Positions 10,868 through 19,443 of a stretch of 64,000 bases of DNA are shown piece by piece. Source of the DNA: Hemibagrus wyckioides. Lineage: Eukaryota > Chordata > Actinopteri > Siluriformes > Bagridae. The notes beneath the pieces were generated by a model. That model was not told where the DNA came from, did no database searches, and saw only the letters and a program-made list of their open reading frames with translations. The stretch spans positions 5,115,892 through 5,179,891 of the forward strand of contig NC_080734.1 in assembly GCF_019097595.1 (NCBI RefSeq), given 5' to 3'. How positions within the stretch are numbered: position 1 is the first letter of the stretch; each line of letters opens with the position of its first letter. A program made the position numbers and the translations under genes.

Positions 10868-12111
10868 CACTATATTGCCAAAAGTATTCGCTCACCTGCC
10901 TTGACTCGCATATGAACTTAAGTGACATCCCATTCCTAATCCATAGGGTTCAATATGACGTCGGTCCACCCTTTGCAGCTATAACAGCTTCAACTCTTCT
11001 GGGAAGTCTGTCCACAAGGTTTAGGAGTGTGTTTATGGGAATTTTTGACCATTCTTCCAGAAGCGCATTTGTGAGGTCACACACTGATGTTGGACGAGAA
11101 GGCCTGGCTCTCAGTCTCCGCTCTAATTCATCCCAAAGGTGTTCTATCGGGTTGAGGTCAGGACTCTGTGCAGGCCAGTCGAGTTCATCCACACCAGACT
11201 CTGTCATCCATGTCTTTATGGACCTTGCTTTGTGCACTGGTGCACAGTCATGTTGGAAGAGGAAGGGGCCAGCTCCAAACTGTTCCCACAAAGTTGGGAG
11301 CATGGAATTGTCCAAAATGTCTTGGTACGCTGAAGCATTCAGAGTTCCTTTCACTGGAAGGGGCCAAGCCCAGCTCCTGAAAAACAACCCCACACCATAA
11401 TCCCCCCTCCACCAAACTTTACACTTGGCACAATGCAGTCAGACAAGTACCGTTCTCCTGGCAACCGCCAAACCCAGACTCGTCCATCAGATTGCCAGAT
11501 GGAGAAGCGTGATTCGTCACTCCAGAGAACGCGTCTCCACTGCTCTAGAGTCCAGTGGCGGCGTGCTTTACACCACTGCATCCGACGCTTTGCATTGCAC
11601 TTGGTGATGTATGGCTTGGATGCAGCTGCTCGGCCATGGAAACCCATTCCATGAAGCTCTCTGCGCACTGTTCTTGAGCTAATCTGAAGGCCACATGAAG
11701 TTTGGAGGTCTGTAGCGATTGACTCTGCAGAAAGTTGGCGACCTCTTCGCACTATGCGCCTCAGCATCCGCTGACCCCGCTCCGTCAGTTTACGTGGCCT
11801 ACCACTTCGTGGCTGAGTTGCTGTCGTTCCCAAACACTTCCACGTTCTTATAATACAGCTGACAGTTGACTGTGGAATATTTAGGAGCGAGGAAATTTCA
11901 CGACTGGATTTGTTGCACAGGTGGCATCCTATCACAGTTCCACGCTGGAATTCACTGAGCTCCTGAGAGCGACCCATTCTTTCACAAATGTTTGTAAAAA
12001 CAGTCTGCATGCCTAGGTGCTTGATTTTATACACCTGTGGCCATGGAAGTGATTGGAACACCTGATTCTGATTATTTGGATGGGTGAGCGAATACTTTTG
12101 GCAATATAGTG
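10868..12111 (-). mobile_element. Tc1 transposon, 1,244 bp, nested in the finger gene
   Basis: Inverted ends CACTATATTGCCAAAAGTAT and its complement are flanked by TA on both sides (10866-10867, 12112-12113). It contains one transposase gene on minus (10950-12010). The insertion splits exon 6 of the RING-like gene. The terminal repeat family is shared with the MITE-like copies at 38864-39453 and 52154-52489. Confidence 0.93.
10950..12010 (-). pseudogene. Tc1 family transposase, one frameshift
   Basis: The start is the ATG at 12010, or more conventionally at 11977 ([13 protein letters not shown]), giving about 342 codons, the usual Tc1 length. Order of parts: paired-type helix-turn-helix ([17 protein letters not shown]), GRPRK linker hook ([12 protein letters not shown]), second helix-turn-helix ([14 protein letters not shown]), then DD34E core with WSDESRF, FQHDCAPVHKA and SPDLNPIEHLWDEL. 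A frameshift within about 11360-11375, between [10 protein letters not shown] and [10 protein letters not shown], breaks the chain; otherwise it is intact to the stop at 10950. A young but probably inactive copy. Confidence 0.92.
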
Positions 12112-14037
12112 TACTTTGCATCCCACAATGCTCCGGCAGCAGACGGCAAACATTGGCTCCTGGAAGGGTCCTGCGAAATAAGAGATTCAATAAATAAAGT
12201 TTGTCTTACTCATTTTGTCTGGTTAAAAGTTCCAGTTTTTCCCCACTCTCATTACAAAGTTACCTAAAAGAGCAACAGCAATTTGGAACAAAAGAAATGC
12301 AAACAGCAGCAGCAGCAGCAACTGAGCTATTGTTTTTACATGATACTTAATACATAATATGGCAGTCCTTTTGGCAAGTCCAAAACGACTACCATGTTAG
12401 ACTGAAAATAAAGAACTACTGTGTGCACCTTTAAAAAGCTTAACACATGGTTAAAGTTCACCGCTTTTATGCAAAGCATTAGATTGTGTTAAAAATAATG
12501 ATTTGGGGAGCAAACCTTTGCATACATGACAGGTGAATGCTGCCTGTAGCTGTTGTGCTTGAGAGTCTGTCATAACCAGTGTAGTTCTCCTGTTACTGGA
12601 GGCAACGTCAGAAAGCTCTTTCATTACCGAAGCGACTTCTTGTAGGCCTTCAGCAGCCAGCACAACTTCTTCAATTCTTTCAAACACATCCTGCAAGCCA
12701 CTGCTGCCATCATCTCTCTGACTGAAATTGAGACAAAATAAATTCCTTGTTTTAGGCAGAATATTAAGTATTTGTCAACTTCAGTCTCCATTATAAATTA
12801 AGATGTGATTTGTGTACTTAACCATTTCTGATTAGAAGTAATAGGTACTGTGCTTTTGGAGGGAAAAAAAAAGTTGTATTATACCTAGACCTCTTTCGTT
12901 TGCTCTCTTGTTGAAATCTTTGAAATTCCTCCTCTGAAACGGCAAGTATTTTACGAGCATTTTGTTTCCAGTATAATGAACCTGTAGATAACATGTGAAT
13001 AAAGTGTCAAATAAATAAATTAAACCAATAAAACCGTATTAATGACCCTAAAGCATTCTGCATAAAAAATAATGCAATGAAATACCTTTGGTTCCTTCAG
13101 ACTCCACTATTTCATTACCTGAGCATCTGTAAGGATCAACGTCTCTTCACTGTTCAGGGCACTTTGAACTTTAGCTGTAATGCCAGGGACTGTTGCTTCA
13201 AACTCCATAAACCGGACAACTACGGTTCTGCTGGGCTTCAGTTTTCCATTCAACCATTCAGCAATGAAAATAGACCTTTCAGTTGAAAAGTTAAGGTGAT
13301 ATTATTCAACTTTTACAACTACATATGCACAATTAAGTTCACTTGTTAGCAAACAAGTTAGACAGACAAAGCGCATATTTACCTCTGAAACGAACGGGGC
13401 ATGCTTGCCCTTGGAGGTGCAGCACTAGCCTGGACAGGGGATGCAACAGATGAACCTGGAATACTAGATGCTGTACGTAAAAAAGCAAAGCACTGACTGC
13501 CACTAGAACTACTGGCAGATGAAGATGGTGACAGACTCGTCTCACTGTCGCCATGTAATTCATAATGGAGTTAAGTCGAGGGTGCTGAACAGTCCATGCA
13601 CTCCAGGGAAAATCGCCATGTTTATATCGTCAGTCAAATACAAATTTTGTCTGGGGACCTGCAAAGAATTGCTAAATAGTTATTGTTGCCTTTTTTTTAT
13701 ATAAACTTAACGCACAATCTCATCATGCGGACCGCGACTAGCCAGCTAGAACTTCACCGTGCTTTTAACACCTTCACTTAATTAGTACAATAAGTGTCTT
13801 TATTAGCAGCACCTGGAATATCCTGCCAATTTTCTCAGTGGACATCTCATCTTCCCTCACTGTCACTCTCTTGTTGCTTTTGAAAAGCACGTAGTGATCC
13901 ATAATTTCTCGGAGAGAAACAATAATGCTATCGATTTTGTGCGCCGTGGTTCAGTTTACATCCGGGTATTTCAAGAATACCACAACATGAAATAACAAAT
14001 AATAAGTCAGCAAGAAACTATAAATGAGGTATGTATA

Positions 14038-14061
14038 TATATATATATATATATATATTTT
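14038..14061. repeat. (AT)n microsatellite
   Basis: An uninterrupted TA/AT run inside the right part of the integrase transposon. Confidence 0.9.
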
Positions 14062-14132
14062 ATATTTTGGTCAAAAAGTAACACAGTTGTTTCATAATTT
14101 CATTTTCATTTTAAAAATGTAAAATGAATGAA

Positions 14133-14206
14133 GGCATTGTAATTCGATTTTTGTTTTTCAATTTAGAATCAAAAATCGAATGAACACAACATACACGGAC
14201 CTGATC
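14133..14206 (-). repeat. Right terminal inverted repeat, 74 bp
   Basis: Partner of 8128-8201. It carries the same internal CGATTTTTG...CAAAAATCG hairpin. The CpGs of the left copy appear here as TpG/CpA, so this copy is the more decayed. Confidence 0.9.
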
Positions 14207-14238
14207 TCCTCAGTCCTCTTTAAATTTCAATCCACAGT

Positions 14239-14270
<32 letters not shown>

Positions 14271-14491
14271 TCAGGAAGACTCGTATTTGGCTTGTTCAGT
14301 ACTCAAATGTTATACACATCTATACATCTATGCAATACAGTGGAATGCTGCAATAAGTTTACCATCCACCCTGTTAGTCAAACCTTTATTTTATTTATTT
14401 ATTTATTTTTACTATTATACCCTTATTACCCCCCTTAAATGAAAATCCTAGAATCGCCCATGGGAAAGCCATTTATATATTATTATTTATA

Positions 14492-14493
<2 letters not shown>

Positions 14494-14573
<80 letters not shown>

Positions 14574-14610
14574 AATATATAAAGAGAGAGAGAAAGAGAG
14601 AGAGAGAGAT
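14494..14610. repeat. (TA)n followed by (GA)n compound microsatellite
   Basis: About 80 bases of alternating TA, then AAAGAGAGAG-type repeats, inside the right arm of the hAT-like element. The long TA run is self-complementary. Confidence 0.95.
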
Positions 14611-14787
14611 TTTTTTTTTTTTTAAATCCACAATTGGCATGGATATGGAACAGAATAATACACGAGACCATTTAGCAACAGGTTAATGTTTATAATTAAA
14701 GGTTAAATGTGTGGTTGATGTTTTTCACAGCGGCGAGAGACTGGTGGTTTTGTTCCGGAAATTATTCATTTACAAATTAAGCACTGA

Positions 14788-14821
14788 CTACATGTAACAC
14801 ACACTGCACATTTACATGTAC
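14788..14821 (+). repeat. 39-bp satellite, forward stub
   Basis: ACTACATGTAACACACACTG and ACATTT, a single forward-orientation unit directly after the hAT-like right end, then the array flips at about 14815-14822. Confidence 0.8.
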
Positions 14822-15922
14822 AGTAAAAGTGCAGTGTGTGTTACATGTAGTAACAGTTACAGTAAAAGTGCAGTGTGTGTTACATGAAGTAACAGTAAAA
14901 GTGCAGTGTGTGTTACATGTAGTAACAGTAACAGTAAAAGTGCAGTGTGTGTTACATGAAGTAACAGTAACAGTAAAAGTGCAGTGTGTGTTACATGTAG
15001 TAACAGAAACAGTAACAGTAAAAGTGCAGTGTGTGTTACATGAAGTAACAGTTACAGTAAAAGTGCAGTGTGTGTTACATGTAGTAAGAGTTACAGTAAA
15101 AGTGCAGTGTGTGTTACATGTAGTAACAGTAACAGTAAAAGTGCAGTGTGTGTTACATGAAGTAACAGTTACAGTAAAAGTGCAGTGTGTGTTACATGTA
15201 GTAACAGTAACAGTAAAAGTGCAGTGTGTGTTACATGAAGTAACAGTTACAGTAAAAGTGCAGTTTGTGTTACATGTAGTAACAGAAACAGTAACAGTAA
15301 AAGTGCAGTGTGTTACATGTAGTAAGAGTTACAGTAAAAGTGCAGTGTGTGTTACATGTAGTAACAGTAACAGTAAAAGTGCAGTGTGTGTTACATGTAG
15401 TAACAGTTACAGTAAAAGTACAGTGTGTGTTACATGTAGTAACAGTTACAGTAAAAGTGCAGTGTGTGTTACATGAAGTAACAGTTACAGTAAAAGTGCA
15501 GTGTGTGTTACATGTAGTAACAGTAACAGTAAAAGTGCAGTGTGTGTTACATGAAGGAACAGTAACAGTAAAAGTGCAGTGTGTGTTATATGTAGTAAGA
15601 GTTACAGTAAAAGTGCAGTGTGTGTTTCATGATGTAACAGTAACAGTAAAAGTGCAGTGTGTGTTACATGTAGTAAGAGTTACAGTAAAAGTGCAGTGTG
15701 TGTTACATGAAGTAACAGTAAAAGTGCAGTGTGTGTTACATGTAGTAACAGTAACAGTAAAAGTGCAGTGTGTGTTACATGTAGTAACAGTTACAGTAAA
15801 AGTGCAGTGTGTGTTACATGTAGTAAGAGTTACAGTAAAAGTGCAGTGTGTGTTACATGTAGTAACAGTAACAGTAAAAGTGCAGTGTGTGTTACATGTA
15901 GTAACAGTAACAGTAAAAGTGT
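14822..15922 (-). repeat. 39-bp satellite array, inverted block
   Basis: About 29 units read here as AAAAGTGCAGTGTGTGTTAC then ATGTAGTAACAGTTACAGT, the reverse complement of the rest of the satellite. Both edges are inversion junctions. At 14789-14850 arms CTACATGTAACACACACTGC and their exact complement face each other. At about 15921-15945 AGTAAAAGTG meets ACTGCACTTTTACT. Confidence 0.95.
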
Positions 15923-18375
15923 TACTTGTAACACACACTGCACTTTTACTGTAACTGTTACTACATGTAACACACACTGCACTTTTACTGTTACTGTTAC
16001 TTCATGTAACACACACTGCACTTTTACTGTAACTGTTACTTCATGTAACACACACTGCACTTTTACTGTAACTGTTACTTCATGTAACACACACTGCACT
16101 TTTACTGTTACTGTAACTGTCACTTCATGTAACACACACTGCACTTTTACTGTAACTATGACTTCATGTAACACACACTGCACTTTTACTGTAACTGTTA
16201 GTTCATGTAACACACACTGCACTTTTACTGTAACTCTTACTACATGTAACACACACTGCACTTTTACTGTTACTGTTTCTGTTACTACATGTAACACACA
16301 CTGCACTTTTACTGTAACTGTTACTTCATGTAACACACACTGCAGTTTTACTGTTACTGTTACTACATGTAACACACACTGTACTTTTACTCTAACTGTT
16401 ACTACATGTAACACACACTGCACTTTTACTGTAACTGTTAATTCATGTAACACACACTGCACTTTTACTGTAACTGTTACTACATGTAACACACACTGTA
16501 CTTTTACTGTAACTGTTACTTCATGTAACACACACTGTACTTTTACTGTAACTGTTACTTCATGTAACACACACTGCACTTTTACTGTAACTGTTACTTC
16601 ATGTAACACACACTGCACTTTTACTGTTACTGTTTCTGTTACTACATCTAACACACACTGCACTTTTACTGTAACTGTTACTTCATGTAACACACACTGC
16701 ACTTTTACTGTTACTGTTACTACATGTAACACACACTGCACTTTTACTGTTTCTGTTACTACATGTAACACACACTGCACTTTTACTATTACTGTTACTA
16801 CATGTAACACACACTGCACTTTTACTGTAACTGTTACTACATGTAACACACACTGCACTTTTACTGTTACTACATGTAACACACACTGCACTTTTACTGT
16901 AACTGTTACTTCATGTAACACACACTGCACTTTTACTGTTACTGTTACTACATGTAACACACACTGCACTTTTACTGTTTCTGTTACTACATGTAACACA
17001 CACTGCACTTTTACTATTACTGTTACTACATGTAACACACACTGCACTTTTACTGTAACTGTTACTACATGTAACACACACTGCACTTTTACTGTTACTA
17101 CATGTAACACACACTGCACTTTTACTGTAACTGTTACTTCATGTAACACACACTGCACTTTTACTGTAACTGTTACTTCATGTAACACACACTGCAGTTT
17201 TACTGTTACTGTTTCTGTTACTACATGTAACACACACTGCACTTTTACTGTTACTACATGTAACACACACTGCACTTTTACTGTAACTGTTACTTCATGT
17301 AACACACACTGTACTTTTACTGTAACTCTTACTACATGTAACACACTGCACTTTTACTGTTACTGTTACTACATGTAACACACTGCACTTTTACTGTAAC
17401 TCTTACTACATGTAACACACACTGCACTTTTACTGTAACTCTTACTACATGTAACACACACTGCACTTTTACTGTTACTTCATGTAACACACACTGCACT
17501 TTTACTGTTACTGTTACTACATGTAACACACACTGCACTTTTACTGTTACTGTTTCTGTTACTACATGTAACACACACTGCACTTTTACTGTTACTGTTA
17601 CTACATGTAACACACACTGCACTTTTACTGTAACTGTTACTACATGTAACACACACTGCACTTTTACTGTAACTCTTACTACATGTAACACACACTGCAC
17701 TTTTACTGTTACTACATGTAACACACACTGCACTTTTACTGTAACTGTTACTTCATGTAACACACACTGCACTTTTACTGTAACTCTTACTACATGTAAC
17801 ACACACTGTACTTTTACTGTTACTACATGTAACACACACTGCACTTTTACTGTAACTGTTACTTCATGTAACACACACTGCACTTTTACTGTTACTACAT
17901 GTAACACACACTGCACTTTTACTGTAACTCTTACTACATGTAACACACACTGCACTTTTACTGTTACTGTTTCTGTTACTACATTTAACACACACTGCAC
18001 TTTTACTGTTACTGTTACTACATGTAACACACACTGCACTTTTACTGTTACTGTTACTACATGTAACACACACTGCACTTTTACTGTAACTGTTACTACA
18101 TGTAACACACACTGCACTTTTACTGTTACTACATGTAACACACACTGCACTTTTACTGTTACTGTTACTACATGTAACACACTGCACTTTTACTGTTACT
18201 GTAACTGTTACTACATGTAACACACTGCACTTTTACTGTTACTGTTACTACATGTAACACACACTGCACTTTTACTGTTTCTGTTACTACATGTAACACA
18301 CACTGCACTTTTACTTTTACTGTAACTGTTACTACATGTAACACACACTGCACTTTTACTGTTACTACATGTAAC
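15923..18375 (+). repeat. 39-bp satellite array, block 2
   Basis: Forward-orientation units with many length variants: 33-mers lacking TGTAAC, 45-mers with an extra TGTTTC or TGTTAC, and 37-mers lacking one CA. A 228-bp segment is repeated nearly identically at about 16683-16886 and 16911-17114. The block ends at the solo LTR insertion, whose target duplication GTAAC is satellite sequence. Confidence 0.95.
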
Positions 18376-18772
18376 TTGTCATGTCTGGACACCCCCGCCC
18401 TGTGCGGGGCTCGAACCAGCACACCGGCATGCCATGGATACAGACCCAGATGCAGGATTCAAATAAGCGCTGCTTTATTAACATAAACACGAGACATGGG
18501 GAAGACTAACCTAAACACGAGACATATCACTTTAATAAAACAAAACCTAACAAAGAAAATAGAACATAGAACAATGACCAGCAAAGACAGGTACAAAAGG
18601 ATCCCTATTTATAGGGCACAACATTAGGACTAATGGGGAACAGGTGACATGGCGGGAACGAGAACAGTAGGAAGGCGTGGCACAAAAATACACACAATGA
18701 AGCAGGCTTCCAAGGTTCACCTGCCAGCACCCTCTCCGGGCCTGGCAGGGAACTGTCCAGCTGTTCCTGACA
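18376..18772 (-). mobile_element. Solo LTR inserted in the satellite
   Basis: A 397-bp non-satellite segment interrupts the array with a 5-bp target duplication GTAAC (18371-18375 and 18773-18777). Read on minus it begins TGTCAGGAACAGC and ends CATGACA, like LTR termini. It has a TATA box CTATAAATAG (18613-18604) and, about 125 bp downstream, the polyadenylation signal AATAAA (18479-18474). No primer-binding site or coding region is present, so it looks like a recombined single LTR, probably of a Ty3-type element given the 5-bp duplication. Confidence 0.75.
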
Positions 18773-18812
18773 GTAACACACACACTGCACGTTTACTGTA
18801 ACTGTTACTACA
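18773..18812 (+). repeat. 39-bp satellite, block 2 remainder
   Basis: One further unit after the solo LTR, starting with the duplicated GTAAC and ending CTACATGTAA, where the satellite stops. Confidence 0.85.
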
Positions 18813-19443
18813 TGTAATATAATTGCACATCATATTCTATACTTATTTCTTAATTATATTTCTATCATCAATCTATTCATTCAGTTTTTTTTTTAACTTA
18901 GTTTCTTAAATATAGTTTATTTGTATGCACAGTCTGTGGAGAAGAAGCCCTGTTTTCATTTCACTTCTAGTTGTCTACTTTAAATAACTGTGTATGTGAA
19001 AAAATGAAATCTGGAATCAGTTTCAGAAAGTTGTAAAAGTTTTCTGACATCTTCAGGACAAACGGGTTCATCACATCACCCTTGTGCTTGTTTACTTCTC
19101 CTCCTTACTTGTGTGTTTGTCTAAGTGTAAATTTAAAAGTTTATAATATGCTCTGAATATCTGTCATGTTTAAACAGAAATTTTGGAATAGCAGAAGAGT
19201 CTGTGGGAGTCTCCAGGAAGTTCTGGGAAAGTTCCACAGTGGAAATACTCATCATCATTCCGATATGTTTTTGCCAAACTTCATGCAGCAGCTGTACAAA
19301 TATCATTTTGCTGCAGACGGTAAGTTAAAGGGACACACCTACACCGCTGGGATACTGGGTGCATTTTTCAGATGGGAGTGATCCAAGAGTCTTTACACAC
19401 TTTACACACTCACGCTGAATGCATTACTTTTACCAGGCTGTAA
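18813..19443. other. Non-satellite spacer within the array
   Basis: About 630 bp of ordinary AT-rich sequence. It contains a 71-codon plus frame (19166-19381) with no similarity I recognise. A good splice donor CAGACG/GTAAGT lies at about 19320, and TTTAAACAG precedes the frame near 19178, so a small exon is conceivable, but nothing else supports it. Confidence 0.45.

Larger units (their letters stand above)
10737..13902 (-). pseudogene. RING-like zinc finger protein of the two-gene transposon
   Basis: Exons read on minus: 13902-13813, 13658-13383, 13275-13086, 12981-12885, 12721-12516, then 12170-12112 continuing at 10865-10737, about 350 codons. It starts MDHYVLFKSNKRVTVREDE. Exon 2 is Ser/Pro/Ala-rich (SLSPSSSASSSSGS). 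Exon 3 has a compact domain (FIAEWLNGKLKPSRTVVVRF). Exon 4 ends basic (QQESKRKRSR). Exon 5 is helical (LQDVFERIEEVVLAAEGLQE). The C-terminus is a finger of eight cysteines, C-x2-C-x11-C-C-x5-C-x2-C-x10-C-x2-C, RING/U-box-like. Lesions are a frameshift near 13563, another near 13117, and a 1.24-kb Tc1 inside exon 6. Removing the Tc1 and one TA restores the frame exactly. Function is unknown; an accessory or regulatory role for the integrase is only inferred from the shared element. Confidence 0.75.
8128..14206. mobile_element. Two-gene, intron-containing integrase-type DNA transposon
   Basis: Two 74-base terminal inverted repeats (8128-8201 and 14133-14206) bracket two convergent spliced genes: a DDE integrase-like gene on plus (8448-10686) and a RING-like finger gene on minus (10737-13902). 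Their stop codons are about 50 bp apart. The termini start GATCGGGTCCGTG on the left and GATCAGGTCCGTG on the right. TGATC occurs at both outer borders (8127-8131 and 14202-14206), so it is either a 5-bp target duplication or part of the repeat. Without the nested Tc1 the unit is about 4.8 kb. Both genes carry disabling mutations. An rve-type integrase with long terminal repeats fits a cut-and-paste transposon of the Ginger/IS3EU-like grade, but I cannot place the superfamily. The alternative, a host gene pair with fortuitous inverted repeats, is much less likely. Confidence 0.8.
7624..14787. mobile_element. hAT-like element, host of the nested insertions
   Basis: The left end reads CAGTGCTTAATTTG (7624-7637) and the right end CAAATTAAGCACTG (14774-14787), an exact 14-base inverted repeat. 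TTCCGGAAA occurs inside both ends. The CAGTG start is typical of hAT transposons. Flanking octamers AACACATG and ACTACATG match at 6 of 8 positions, compatible with a decayed 8-bp target duplication within the satellite. Only about 500 bp on the left and 580 bp on the right belong to this element; the rest is the insertion at 8128-14206. It may be non-autonomous. The superfamily call is inferred from termini only. Confidence 0.6.

Noticed and set aside
13339..13563. 74-codon minus frame as an independent hydrophobic protein
   Set aside because: It is an alternative frame of exon 2 of the RING-like gene; the Ser-rich frame fits the exon phases.
18376..18772. SINE or MITE identity for the 397-bp insertion
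   Set aside because: TGTCA..TGACA termini, a TATA box, a polyadenylation signal and a 5-bp duplication fit an LTR better. No tRNA boxes were seen, and the terminal inverted repeat is only a few bases long.
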